Source: CADCTM01 sp049671305 (GTDB lineage Bacteria > Cyanobacteriota > Cyanobacteriia > Cyanobacteriales > Coleofasciculaceae). Taken from it: a stretch of 64,000 nt of DNA. Below are positions 1 to 8,771 of this stretch, in pieces. The position numbers and the translations under genes were made by a program. Each line of letters begins with the position of its first letter. Positions within the stretch are counted from its first letter, which is position 1. The notes beneath the pieces are model-generated. The model was not told the origin of the DNA. It worked only from the letters and a program-made list of their open reading frames with translations, and did not search any database. The stretch covers positions 66,187-130,186 of the forward strand of contig JBATUR010000054.1 of assembly GCA_049671305.1 (NCBI GenBank). The letters run 5' to 3'.

Positions 1-1077
1 ATTGCCCGCTCAGTCGATGCAGTGGAATTTGATACCGATCAGGCAAAAGTTGCCTTATTGAGGGTTCCAGACCGCCCAGGGGTGGCATCACGCTTGTTTG
101 GTGAAATTACTCGTCAAGATTTGGATGTGGATTTAATTATTCAGTCGATTCACGAAAGTAATAGTAACGATATTGCCTTTACCGTGGTTAAGAGTATATT
201 AAATCATGCCGAAGCCGTAGCCGAAGCGATCGCCCCAGCACTCCGCACCCAGCCCACGGCAAACCCCCAAGAAGCAGAAGTGATGATTGAGCGCAATATT
301 GCCAAAATCTGCATCTCTGGCGCTGGTATGATTGGACGCCCTGGCATTGCGGCGCAGATGTTCAAAACCTTGGCAAATGCGGGGGTGAATATTCAGATGA
401 TTTCCACTTCTGAGGTGCAAGTTAGTTGTGTAATTGAGGCGAAAGACTGCGACAAAGCGATCGCTACTCTCTGCCAAAGTTTTGAAATTACCACCTCCCC
501 CTTACAACTATCCAGAAAAACTAAAACTATCCCCGCCAACCTGCCCCCTGTACGCGGAGTGGCACTTGATCTCAACCAAGCACGTCTCGCCATGCGCCAT
601 GTTACCGATCACCCAGGCATGGCAGCCCAGTTATTTGGACTTTTGGCAGATAATAATATTAGCGTTGACATGATCATCCAGTCTCAACGTTGTCGAGTTA
701 TTGATGGCATTCCCACCCGTGATATTGCCTTTACCGTATCTCAAGCCGACGCCCAAGCCGCACAAACTGCTCTGCAACAAGCCTCCTCGGCTTTGGGTTG
801 GGGAGAAATTCTGCTTGATCCTGACATTGCCAAAGTTAGTATTGTTGGGGCGGGGATGATTAGACAACCAGGCGTAGCGGCACGAATGTTTGAAGCTTTG
901 GCGCAACATCAAATTAATATTCAGATGATTACTACTTCTGAAATTAAGATTAGCTGTGTCGTTGCCCAAGCACAAGGCGTGATTGCGTTACAGGCAGTTC
1001 ATAAGGCATTTGAATTGGCGGGAACTGAAAAAATTCAATATTTTGAGATTGGATCAGTCAGCAAGCTTGCCACTTAA
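1..1077 (+). CDS. lysC: Aspartate kinase, C-terminal part with four ACT domains (5' end outside window)
   Basis: Aspartate kinase phosphorylates aspartate in the first step of lysine, threonine and methionine synthesis. The frame is open from base 1, so the N-terminal kinase domain lies outside the window and the GTG at 22 is not the true start. What is seen is two tandem pairs of ACT domains: the first and third begin with a V-PDRPGVA / V-TDHPGMA type strand-turn, the second and fourth with ISGAGMIGRPG / IVGAGMIRQPG. Four ACT domains and a C-terminus of this length are characteristic of the long (about 600-residue) cyanobacterial aspartate kinase, which is feedback-inhibited by amino acids bound between ACT domains. 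The repeats look intact, so allosteric control is probably retained. No downstream gene is coupled to it. Confidence 0.93.
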   Translation: MARSVDAVEFDTDQAKVALLRVPDRPGVASRLFGEITRQDLDVDLIIQSIHESNSNDIAFTVVKSILNHAEAVAEAIAPALRTQPTANPQEAEVMIERNIAKICISGAGMIGRPGIAAQMFKTLANAGVNIQMISTSEVQVSCVIEAKDCDKAIATLCQSFEITTSPLQLSRKTKTIPANLPPVRGVALDLNQARLAMRHVTDHPGMAAQLFGLLADNNISVDMIIQSQRCRVIDGIPTRDIAFTVSQADAQAAQTALQQASSALGWGEILLDPDIAKVSIVGAGMIRQPGVAARMFEALAQHQINIQMITTSEIKISCVVAQAQGVIALQAVHKAFELAGTEKIQYFEIGSVSKLAT

Positions 1078-1286
1078 CAATGCTGCGGCAATGGACAGAA
1101 CCAAGCTGTTGGTGTATTGCCAAGTCTGTTTGCTGCCGAGTTATGAGTAAGCTTAGGCAGCTTTATTTATCAGTGTGGGCAGTACTTGAAAATTGCTGGC
1201 AAGGCGTTGGAATGACTTTGTTTGTACACGTTACAGTATTGAAATTAGTTAAAGTCAAGAAATCACTAACCAATGAAAGGAGAACG

Positions 1287-2225
1287 ATGACATATTTAGA
1301 TCCAATGGACATCATTGATGAATTGTTGTCTGAAGTTGGTTTTGATTTTGTTCGAGACTTAGAAGGAGATGACATAGTAGCAGACCTAATTTCTCGTAGC
1401 GGTTCTGTAGGCTGGGGGCTTGATACCTATGACATTCTCCAAGCATGGTCTATTAAACCAGGGGTTGGTTTCTTGGTCGATATCCATTTAGACGGTACAC
1501 CAGATGATGAAACATCAATTTTAGGGACATCTATTCTGGTAAAAGTGAAAGGCAAAGCTGTCAAAAAAGGCGTGTGGGAGGTAGCTGAGTATGAAGTTGT
1601 GGAAGCCGATTTTTATCCACCCGATGACTACTTGGACGAAGAGCAATTAGAGGCGATATTATCCAACACTGAATTTTATCGCACCTTTATTGATGAAATC
1701 TCAAGCTTGCAATTACTCAATACACTTCACATTGTCGATCTAAAAGCACATAAGACTCTGAAAAGACAAATATATATTGGCACAATAGCCTGTCTTGAAA
1801 CTTATTTATCTGATGCTTTTATAAATACTGTTTTATCAAAGAAATCGTATCTTAGATTTTTTTTTGCTTCGTTTAAGGATTTTAAAGAGCAAAAACTAGG
1901 AATGAATGAGCTATTGGAACGTGCTGACCAAGCAGAGGACATAGCAAAGAAGGCAATGCTAGAGGTAATCTATCATAATCTTGCCAAAGTAAAAAAAATG
2001 TATGAATCAACCCTAGCTATTTCATTTCCTGACTTTTCAGCAGTTCAAAGTGATGTAGGAATTAGGCATGATTTAGTACATAGAAATGGCAAAACAAAAA
2101 AGGATCAAGAAATCGCTATTGATACAGCGAAGGTTAATGAGGTTATTGTTAGAGTCGTAAATTTTGTTGACCAGATTGATCGAGAGTTGAAGGAAAAGGA
2201 GCAATGTAACGAAAAAAACTTATGA
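1287..2225 (+). CDS. HEPN-domain protein with RX4H motif (candidate RNase)
   Basis: I prefer ATG 1287 because AAAGGAG sits about 5 bases upstream; the frame is open further upstream to 1080 but without supporting signals. The 312-residue product has a beta-rich, acidic N-terminal half of unknown type and an alpha-helical C-terminal half ending in the helix motif RHDLVHRNGK (Arg about residue 260). This R-x4-H followed by RNGK is the active-site signature of the RiboL-PSP/MAE_28990-like HEPN families, whose members are often metal-independent RNases in toxin-antitoxin, abortive-infection or antiviral systems. No minimal nucleotidyltransferase partner is adjacent; a convergent RelE-type pair lies just downstream. 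A 33-codon ORF overlaps its stop by ATGA. RNase activity is inferred; the protein may instead be a non-catalytic RNA-binding HEPN. Confidence 0.65.
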   Translation: MTYLDPMDIIDELLSEVGFDFVRDLEGDDIVADLISRSGSVGWGLDTYDILQAWSIKPGVGFLVDIHLDGTPDDETSILGTSILVKVKGKAVKKGVWEVAEYEVVEADFYPPDDYLDEEQLEAILSNTEFYRTFIDEISSLQLLNTLHIVDLKAHKTLKRQIYIGTIACLETYLSDAFINTVLSKKSYLRFFFASFKDFKEQKLGMNELLERADQAEDIAKKAMLEVIYHNLAKVKKMYESTLAISFPDFSAVQSDVGIRHDLVHRNGKTKKDQEIAIDTAKVNEVIVRVVNFVDQIDRELKEKEQCNEKNL

Positions 2226-2323
2226 AAAAGAGCCAGATGTTCTTATCGCATCTTGTTGATCAGGGGGAAGTTGTAGGATTTGGGCGATTCCAACGGATTT
2301 GTTCTACTGTTGTTGCGGACTAG
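2222..2323 (+). CDS. Possible 33-residue ORF overlapping the HEPN stop codon
   Basis: An ATG overlaps the HEPN stop codon in an ATGA arrangement, which often means translational coupling, and a 33-codon frame runs to TAG at 2321-2323, overlapping the convergent toxin stop by a few bases. The peptide is mixed hydrophobic and basic with no recognised domain. The HEPN gene has an AAGGAG about 20 bases upstream of this ATG, which is too far for ideal spacing. It could be a short partner peptide, a remnant of a longer gene, or chance. Confidence 0.2.
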   Translation: MKKSQMFLSHLVDQGEVVGFGRFQRICSTVVAD

Positions 2324-2329
2324 TAGAAC
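2301..2329. repeat. Inverted repeat between HEPN and toxin genes
   Basis: GTTCTACT (2301-2308) pairs with AGTAGAAC (2322-2329) around a 13-base loop. It straddles the end of the minus-strand toxin gene and could act as a weak bidirectional terminator for the convergent genes. There is no strong T-tract on either side. Confidence 0.35.
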
Positions 2330-2580
2330 TGTTCATACTCATCATGATCACCTATCCAAAACCATGTCACTGTGTCATTTTCCAAAACCCCAAGGGCACG
2401 ATGGCTTCGCGTCACCCGCACAGACCAAATTCCCTCCTTGCTATTGATGCATTTGAAGTGTAACGATGGATGAAAGGGGTTCTCTGCCCACAAACTATAT
2501 GCTTTTCGTGTTCCTGCTCTCTCCGACTCACTTAATTCTCGGTATTTAGACCAAAAAGAAGGTAGCGTTGCCGATTTCAT
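2320..2580 (-). CDS. RelE/ParE-superfamily toxin
   Basis: This 86-residue protein has the RelE/ParE toxin pattern: an N-terminal helical segment with SFWSKYRELSESER, a central KCINSKEGIWSVRVTRSHRAL strand pair and a C-terminal WFWIGDHDEYEQFY tail, where the GxHDEYE motif is typical of the HigB/RelE-like toxins common in cyanobacteria. Such proteins cleave mRNA at the ribosome or, in the ParE branch, inhibit gyrase; the sequence does not decide which. Its start overlaps the stop of the upstream antitoxin by the four bases ATGA, giving translational coupling. An inverted repeat overlaps its 3' end. Confidence 0.75.
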   Translation of the reverse strand: MKSATLPSFWSKYRELSESERAGTRKAYSLWAENPFHPSLHFKCINSKEGIWSVRVTRSHRALGVLENDTVTWFWIGDHDEYEQFY

Positions 2581-2807
2581 AATTGCTCATAGTCCATTGG
2601 CATCGACTGCCCCTCTAAGATTTCTTGCTTCGCTTTCCTAGCTGCTGCAACTAAGTTAACTTGCGTCTGCTTAAAGGACGTATCCCAACGCTTTTCATCC
2701 TCTAATTCGGCAATATAATCCCGAATATGTTCTACAACTTTTTCTTGCAAGTCATCTGGCAACGATTCAACCATCTTGACGATTGTAGTGATAGCAGGTG
2801 AAGGCAT
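2577..2807 (-). CDS. Antitoxin of the RelE/ParE-type pair
   Basis: This 76-residue acidic and helical protein directly precedes the toxin with an ATGA overlap, the normal antitoxin-first order. The N-terminal half (TTIVKMVESLPDDLQEKVVEHIRDYI) is the short helical segment seen in many cyanobacterial antitoxins; the C-terminal part is disordered and rich in Lys, Glu and Gln, suited to wrapping the toxin. No clear ribbon-helix-helix or HTH signature is visible, so DNA-binding autoregulation is not shown. The assignment rests mainly on position, size and overlap. Confidence 0.65.
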   Translation of the reverse strand: MPSPAITTIVKMVESLPDDLQEKVVEHIRDYIAELEDEKRWDTSFKQTQVNLVAAARKAKQEILEGQSMPMDYEQL

Positions 2808-3087
2808 AAGCTACTTAAGGATGAACTCAATAAAGAATTACCTTTATTTTAAGCGTTACTGAAAAAATCCAAGTTTGGGCGTAATACGTTATTGCTGTTT
2901 AGACAGACAACTAAACTTGAGCTCATCTCTATCCTTAAGCAGATGAAAGCAAAGCAGTGCTTTCAAATAACCAAAGAAAAGTAATTAGTATCTAGCTTTT
3001 AGCTGATTTATGATCTATCTGTAATACGGTATGTTGACAAGCCTACTCGTCCTTAACTGGATGGTAGCTACTTGTCATACATTTACG

Positions 3088-5412
3088 ATGCAATTGATAC
3101 GCGATTTTAATTCTGTAGTTCGACATATAAGCTGGCTTACGGGCAGTGCCTTGCTGCTTTTGGCGGCGACACCTGTTAGCGCTCAAACAACTGTCGTTCA
3201 ACAAGACTTCACCGACTCAACCGCTTATGGTTGGACACCTGGGGGAACTTTTGAGCCTTGCCTTACCGCCGTCGGACCATCTGCACCCGGTTCAATTCCC
3301 AACTGTGGCAACCCGGCTGATCCTCCAGGACAAGGAGTGCTGCGATTAACTGATATTTTTTTGGATCAACGCAGTTTTGTCTTTTACGACTACGCCATTC
3401 CTTCGGATCAAGGTTTGGTAATTACCTTCGATTATTTCGCTTATGGGGGTAGAAGCCTGGGTCCTGGTTCTGGGGCTGATGGCTTGACGTTCTTTTTATT
3501 TGATGGAAGCACACCAGATCCGAGGTTTGGTGCGCCTGGTGGCGCTCTCGGCTATGCTCAAGAAGTATCTCCCACCGGTACTACCCCTGGTTTAACAAAT
3601 GCTTATCTCGGTGTGGGCATTGATGAATTTGGTAACTTTGCTAATGATTATGAAGGACGAGGTAACGGTTGCCCTGACGTTTCTCCCTTTGGCGGTGGAA
3701 CTGTTTTATCACCACCAACTGCCCAAATTAGAGACTCGGTAACTGTTAGAGGACCGGGTTCAGGAACTACAGGCTATTGCTTTCTGGGAAATTCTGGTAA
3801 CTTAACAGACAGACCTGGTGGATTTGGCTTAGATAATCCTAATGCGACAACTCGCACTGAACCTAATACACTGCGAAGAGTTAGGGTGACTTTGGGTACT
3901 GACAACACAGTTACTCTAGAAATTGACCCAACGGGGACAGGTTTAGCTTATCAAACTATTTTGGCATCTTTTCCGGCGCCGCCAAATCGTCCCGATAGTT
4001 TTAAGTTTGGTTTTTCTAGTTCCACGGGTAGCGGCACAAATATTCATGAATTGATTAATTTGCGCTTGGAAACGATTAATACGCCGCCGCGACCTGATTT
4101 AACGGTAACTAAGACTCACCAGGGTAATTTTGCTCAAAATGGCACGGGTAGCTATAACTTAGCAGTGCAGAATTTGCCAACGGCGACGGGTCCGACTTAT
4201 GGTCCGGTGGAAATTAATGATACGTTGCCGGCTGGTTTTAGTTTTGTGTCGGCAACTGGCAATGATTGGAATTGTTTGGCTAATGGACAGCTTGTGACTT
4301 GTTTTTATGATGGTCCTGCGGTTCCTCCTGGCGGTATTTTGCCAGATTTGACAATTAATGTGAATGTGACCGCACCTCCGGGTACTTATGTCAACCAAGC
4401 TGAAGTGACGACGCCTGCTGATAGTAATTTAGACAATAATACTTCACAAGATCCGACAATTATTACGGGACCAGTGGTCGGTAGTAAGACGGTGACGGTG
4501 AACAGTGGTAATGGGACGGCGCAACCAGGGGATATTTTGCAATATGCGATCGCTATTCGTAATAATACTCCTAACCTCGCCACAGGTATCACTTTTCAAG
4601 ACGCAATTCCTGCTAATACTACCTACGTTCCTGGTAGTACTCAACTTAATGGTTCTCCTGTACCAGATGTGGGGGGCACGATGCCATTTACAACTGCTAC
4701 GGCGGTTAATAGTCCCGACGCGACTAGTGGTCAAATTACGGCTAATAATGCCGCAAATGTAACTTTTCAAGTCCAAATTAATAACCCACTTCCCGATGGT
4801 GTTACTCAAGTTACTAATCAAGGTATTGTTACTGGTAATGGGTTTCCACCGACGCCAACTGATGAACCAGATAGCCCACCTTTTGGCAATCCAACTGTTG
4901 TTCCGCTCACTCCTACTCCTGCTCCTAATCAACAAGCAAATCTACGTTTAGTAAAGCGTATTACTAATATTATCAGAGATGGTCTGCCGTTAGCTAGTGT
5001 TGATTTTAATCGCTTTATTGATGACCCAAATGACACGAGTGATAATGCTTCTGGATGGTCGCAGTTGCCTTTATTGGGAGTCTTTCAATTAAATAATATT
5101 CCCATTAAAAGTGGTGATGAAGTTGCTTATACTGTCTATTTGCTTTCTGATGGTAATAGCCCAACAAATAACGTTCGCTTTTGTGATTTAATTCCAGATG
5201 GGACTACTTTTATTTCCAACAGTATTCAAGCAGTTATTGGTACAACGCCAATCAATAGTAATTTCTTTTCTCCTTTAGCACCACTACCTGCAGGAAATAC
5301 TTGCTCTAATCAAACTAACCCTAACGGTGCGGTAATTGTTAACTTGGGTGATCTTTCTAATGTGGCGGGTAGTAATTTTGGTTTTGTTCGCTTCCGTGTC
5401 AAGATTGATTAG
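3088..5412 (+). CDS. Secreted surface protein: lectin-like domain plus DUF11 repeats
   Basis: I place the start at ATG 3088, giving a Sec signal peptide (basic MQLIRDF, hydrophobic SALLLLAATPVSA, cleavage after AQ); the frame is also open from ATG 3031. The first 330 residues resemble an L-type (legume-like) lectin fold, with FDYFAYGGR, GADGLTFFLFDG and AYLGVGIDEFGNF segments as in carbohydrate-binding secreted proteins. After this come at least two DUF11/CARDB-like beta-sandwich repeats (PDLTVTKTHQG, INDTLPAGFSF, then GSKTVTVNSGNG, FQDAIPANTTYVPGS) and a final LVKRITNI unit. Such proteins are exported or surface-attached adhesins or sheath components. No sortase, PEP-CTERM or transmembrane anchor is seen at the C-terminus. 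It stands alone. Confidence 0.75.
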   Translation: MQLIRDFNSVVRHISWLTGSALLLLAATPVSAQTTVVQQDFTDSTAYGWTPGGTFEPCLTAVGPSAPGSIPNCGNPADPPGQGVLRLTDIFLDQRSFVFYDYAIPSDQGLVITFDYFAYGGRSLGPGSGADGLTFFLFDGSTPDPRFGAPGGALGYAQEVSPTGTTPGLTNAYLGVGIDEFGNFANDYEGRGNGCPDVSPFGGGTVLSPPTAQIRDSVTVRGPGSGTTGYCFLGNSGNLTDRPGGFGLDNPNATTRTEPNTLRRVRVTLGTDNTVTLEIDPTGTGLAYQTILASFPAPPNRPDSFKFGFSSSTGSGTNIHELINLRLETINTPPRPDLTVTKTHQGNFAQNGTGSYNLAVQNLPTATGPTYGPVEINDTLPAGFSFVSATGNDWNCLANGQLVTCFYDGPAVPPGGILPDLTINVNVTAPPGTYVNQAEVTTPADSNLDNNTSQDPTIITGPVVGSKTVTVNSGNGTAQPGDILQYAIAIRNNTPNLATGITFQDAIPANTTYVPGSTQLNGSPVPDVGGTMPFTTATAVNSPDATSGQITANNAANVTFQVQINNPLPDGVTQVTNQGIVTGNGFPPTPTDEPDSPPFGNPTVVPLTPTPAPNQQANLRLVKRITNIIRDGLPLASVDFNRFIDDPNDTSDNASGWSQLPLLGVFQLNNIPIKSGDEVAYTVYLLSDGNSPTNNVRFCDLIPDGTTFISNSIQAVIGTTPINSNFFSPLAPLPAGNTCSNQTNPNGAVIVNLGDLSNVAGSNFGFVRFRVKID

Positions 5413-5557
5413 TGAATGAAGAAGCCTTAAATGGTTTAACTTTCAGTCACTGACAAGCTTTTTGTGTTGGGGAAACTAAGGGAATGTTACTTAACTTAGC
5501 CATTGGTTTCCACTTTAATATTGTAGTATCATTTAATTTATTTCGCTTTCAAAAAAA

Positions 5558-6379
5558 ATGCCAAAACCTCAAAACGTCAGTGGAACAGCTTTTATAATTG
5601 CCGCCTTCCGAGATGAGGAAAATCAGGCGGAGACTCCTCTTTATACAGATCAATTTGTGCAGCTTTTTCTCAATTCTGAGATTACTGAAACTGCAAAATC
5701 CATCGCGCAAAATTTTCCAGCAGCTAAGGAGATGATTAAACTACGAACTAAATATTTTGATGATATTTTATGCCAGCACATTGCTCTTGGTTATCTACAA
5801 GTTCTCATTTTAGGTTCAGGTTTAGATACACGTCCAGTCCGGCAAAATCTGGAAGGTGTAAGTTATTTTGAAATTGATACTGAGGCGACGCTTCAACTAA
5901 AAGAAAATACCTTTAAAAGTAATAATATTGCCGCCAATGTTCGTTATGTCCCTGGAGATTATGTAAAAGATGGTTTGGTTTCTTTATTAAAACAAACTTC
6001 CTTTGATTTTGAAGCTCCTACTTATATTTTATGGGAAGGAAATACGACTTTGATTAAAAAAGAAGATGTAATTTCCGTGTTGGAGCAAATTCGTGATAAT
6101 TTCTCCAAATTTCGCTTATCCTTTGATTATATGTCAGATAAAGTTATCTCCAGAACAACCGGTTATGACGATATCAATGATTATATTGATAGATACGAGA
6201 AACTTTATACACCTTGGATTACAGGTTTTGAAAACATTGAGCCATTAGCTAAACAATTGGGATTAAGAGTTGTTGAGAATTTTTCAATGACGGAACTATT
6301 TAATAAGTATCGTCCCAATTGTCCTCTGGTTTCCAATCTTTTCTATTTTTATTTTGTTTGCACATTAGAGCAATCTTAA
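5558..6379 (+). CDS. LCMT-family class I SAM-dependent methyltransferase
   Basis: The 273-residue protein matches the leucine carboxyl methyltransferase-like family (PF04072/TIGR00027 type). Near the N-terminus are the ARTKYFDD-like helix (KLRTKYFDD), the SAM-binding ILGSGLDTRPVR loop at about residues 86-97 and the acidic FEIDTE that contacts ribose. The family methylates carboxylates of proteins or small molecules, and bacterial members often serve natural-product pathways, but no biosynthetic genes are adjacent. The substrate cannot be named. The stop is 3 bases from the end of the convergent phosphatase gene. Confidence 0.85.
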   Translation: MPKPQNVSGTAFIIAAFRDEENQAETPLYTDQFVQLFLNSEITETAKSIAQNFPAAKEMIKLRTKYFDDILCQHIALGYLQVLILGSGLDTRPVRQNLEGVSYFEIDTEATLQLKENTFKSNNIAANVRYVPGDYVKDGLVSLLKQTSFDFEAPTYILWEGNTTLIKKEDVISVLEQIRDNFSKFRLSFDYMSDKVISRTTGYDDINDYIDRYEKLYTPWITGFENIEPLAKQLGLRVVENFSMTELFNKYRPNCPLVSNLFYFYFVCTLEQS

Positions 6380-6382
6380 CAT

Positions 6383-6931
6383 TTAATTTTTGCTCAGGCG
6401 GACATTATTAAGTAGTAGATCAAGCTCTTTTATGGCTTCAAAAGGATTCTTGCCTCTCAAGGCAGCAGCGATGGCAAATTCATAAGGATTTCTGCCAGTT
6501 TTCTTTACAGCAGCAATTGCAGCTTGATTAGATAAGCCACTATTACTGACTAACCAAGCAGCTAAAATATGACCTGTTCTACCAATACCACCACCACAAT
6601 GCACAACAACTTTCTGTCCTTGTTGATCAGCCTTTTTTAAGAATGGTAATATATTCTGTGTAAGATTTTCAAGACTAGCTAAATGGAAATCTTTAATAGG
6701 CGCCCAACAAACATGATCTATACCAAATTGCTGTTGATATATTTCTAGGAGATTAGAGTAATTAACTAACTGTTTATCGTCAAGTAGGCAACAAACTTTT
6801 TTGATATTTTGCTCGATCATAAAGTTGAGCCAAGTATCTATTTCTTGATCAGAATATCCAGGACGGGAAGCACCAAATACAATAGTTTCATCTTTTTGAG
6901 CAGGGGCAAATTTGTAAGAATTTTTAAGCAT
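6383..6931 (-). CDS. Dual-specificity/tyrosine phosphatase-like protein
   Basis: The signature VVHCGGGIGRTG contains the C-x5-R active-site loop of cysteine-dependent protein tyrosine phosphatases, with a conserved general-acid region further upstream. I chose ATG 6931, preceded by GAAGGA at good spacing; an alternative start at 6967 would overlap the upstream channel gene. The product is about 182 residues. The gene follows the TMEM175-like channel by 13 bases and is probably co-transcribed. The target, protein or phospho-small molecule, is unknown. Confidence 0.82.
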   Translation of the reverse strand: MLKNSYKFAPAQKDETIVFGASRPGYSDQEIDTWLNFMIEQNIKKVCCLLDDKQLVNYSNLLEIYQQQFGIDHVCWAPIKDFHLASLENLTQNILPFLKKADQQGQKVVVHCGGGIGRTGHILAAWLVSNSGLSNQAAIAAVKKTGRNPYEFAIAAALRGKNPFEAIKELDLLLNNVRLSKN

Positions 6932-6944
6932 CAAAGAGCATCCT

Positions 6945-7520
6945 TCACTGTAAGAAAATCTTTTCAATGCGACGATCTGGAATCAGCCATATTACCGCAA
7001 CCATAACGTACAAGGCACAAGCAAACCAGGAGTTAATAAAGGAAATTGCAATTGCCAAAGCATAGAAAAACATTGAGATCTTACCTTTAAAATCTCGACC
7101 AAGTGCGATCGCTAAAGGGGAATCTTTGCCGTGGTGCCTGATCAGAATGCGGGTAAGTATAAAATAAGCGATTGCAGCGAAAAAAAGTACTGTACCATAA
7201 AGAGCAACGGGCAAAGCTGCAAAGTGATTTTCGCCCATCCAAGCAGTAACGAAAGGGATGAGTGATAACCAAAAAAGCAGATGCAAATTAGCCCAAAGTA
7301 CATAACCATTAATATATTGAACTACTTGCAATAAATGATGGTGATTATTCCAATAAATGCCGATATAAATAAAACTCAGCACATAACTCAAAAAAACAGG
7401 AATAAGCGGACGCAGTGCTGCTAAATCTGCATCATAAGGTACTTTTAATTCCAGCACCATAATGGTAATAATAATGGCGATAACACCATCGCTGAATGCT
7501 TCTAACCTGGTTTTTACCAT
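6945..7520 (-). CDS. TMEM175-family potassium channel-like membrane protein
   Basis: The N-terminus RLEAFSDGVIAIIITIMVLELKVP carries the FSDG signature in the first transmembrane helix of the bacterial TMEM175 (DUF1211) family. The 191-residue protein has about six hydrophobic segments, matching the single six-helix repeat of bacterial members that assemble as tetrameric K+ channels. It probably conducts cations across the cytoplasmic membrane. It is the first gene of a two-gene unit with the phosphatase and is divergent from the aldo/keto reductase, with only 46 bases between the starts. Confidence 0.85.
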   Translation of the reverse strand: MVKTRLEAFSDGVIAIIITIMVLELKVPYDADLAALRPLIPVFLSYVLSFIYIGIYWNNHHHLLQVVQYINGYVLWANLHLLFWLSLIPFVTAWMGENHFAALPVALYGTVLFFAAIAYFILTRILIRHHGKDSPLAIALGRDFKGKISMFFYALAIAISFINSWFACALYVMVAVIWLIPDRRIEKIFLQ

Positions 7521-7566
7521 TGTTTTCCTGCTCTGATAATTTCTTTATTTAAATTTATCTAAAATT

Positions 7567-8604
7567 ATGCAATATAACCAACTTAGTGAGAGCAATCTTA
7601 ACGTTTCTGAAATTTGTCTTGGTACGATGACTTATGGGCAGCAAAACACCATTGAAGATGCTCATCAACAACTAGATTATGCCATTACTCAAGGCGTAAA
7701 CTTTATTGATGCTGCTGAAATGTATCCAGTGCCAGCACGTGCCGAAACTCAAGGCAGTACTGAATCTTATATTGGTGAATGGCTAAAAAAACAACAACGA
7801 GATCAATTAATTATCGCCACTAAAATAGCAGGTCCAGGTCGTGGTATGAAATGGCTACGTGATGGGGCGAAAATGATTGATCATAACAATATTAAGCAAG
7901 CCGTTGATAGTAGTTTAAAACGATTGCAAACTGACTATATTGATCTCTACCAAATTCACTGGCCCGACCGCTATGTACCAATTTTTGGTCAGACAGTTTA
8001 TGATCCAAGTCGGGAAAGAGATACAATTCCTATTGCTGAACAATTAAGCATTTTTTCTGAACTAATTCAAGCTGGAAAAATTCGTTATCTTGGTTTAAGT
8101 AATGAAACGCCTTGGGGAATTTGTCAATTTAGTAATGCGGCAAAACAATTCGATTTGCCAAAAGTTGTTTCAATTCAAAATGCCTACAATTTAATTAATC
8201 GTGTCTTTGATTCAGCATTAGCAGAAGCTTGCCATCAAGAAAATATTGGCTTACTTGCTTATAGTCCTTTAGGTTTTGGGATGTTGTCTGGAAAATATCT
8301 AATTAGTAATCCTGAAAATGCCAGAATGATATTATTTGATTTGTTTGGTCAACGTTATTTTAAAACTAATACAAAGGAAGCTGTAGCGGCTTATGTGGAA
8401 ATTGCTAAACAACATCAAATTAGTCCAACACAACTAGCTTTAGCCTTTGTGCGGAGTCGTTGGTTTGTCAAAAGTACAATTATTGGTGCAACAACAATGG
8501 CACAACTCAAGGAGAACTTAGAAAGTTTAAATGTTGTGCTAGATAAAGATATTTTATCCGAAATTGATGCCGTGCATTCCCGTTACCCAAATCCTGCACC
8601 TTAA
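7567..8604 (+). CDS. tas: NADPH-dependent aldo/keto reductase, Tas family
   Basis: The 345-residue protein follows Escherichia coli Tas closely in pattern: it starts MQYNQL, has LGTMTYGQQN, the catalytic Asp/Tyr segment FIDAAEMYPVPARAETQG, IIATKIAGPGRGMKW, LKRLQTDYIDLYQIHWPDRY and ends SRYPNPAP, as Tas ends YTYPAP. The aldo/keto reductase tetrad (Asp, Tyr, Lys, His) appears present and the TIM barrel is complete. Family members reduce aldehydes and ketones with NADPH; the physiological substrate is not known. It stands alone, divergent from the channel gene. Confidence 0.9.
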   Translation: MQYNQLSESNLNVSEICLGTMTYGQQNTIEDAHQQLDYAITQGVNFIDAAEMYPVPARAETQGSTESYIGEWLKKQQRDQLIIATKIAGPGRGMKWLRDGAKMIDHNNIKQAVDSSLKRLQTDYIDLYQIHWPDRYVPIFGQTVYDPSRERDTIPIAEQLSIFSELIQAGKIRYLGLSNETPWGICQFSNAAKQFDLPKVVSIQNAYNLINRVFDSALAEACHQENIGLLAYSPLGFGMLSGKYLISNPENARMILFDLFGQRYFKTNTKEAVAAYVEIAKQHQISPTQLALAFVRSRWFVKSTIIGATTMAQLKENLESLNVVLDKDILSEIDAVHSRYPNPAP

Positions 8605-8649
8605 GATGTATAGCAATGCCATTAAAGTTGTAAGTTAGTATCTCAGATA

Positions 8650-8672
8650 CCCAACTTTTTCAAGAAGTCGGA
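8650..8672. repeat. Degenerate small hairpin repeat
   Basis: CCAACTTTTTCAAGAAGTCGG is an imperfect palindrome of the CCGACTTCTT-AAGAAGTCGG type that recurs in cyanobacterial intergenic regions. It lies about 45 bases after the tas stop and may also act as a transcription terminator. Two mismatches suggest decay. Confidence 0.4.
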
Positions 8673-8771
8673 GATTTCTCTTTCACGACTAATTGAGAAT
8701 TGCTCTAGGTTGATAACTAAATCTTAATTTTTCAGAGTTAATATTGCCATAACTCAAAAATATTAAATACT

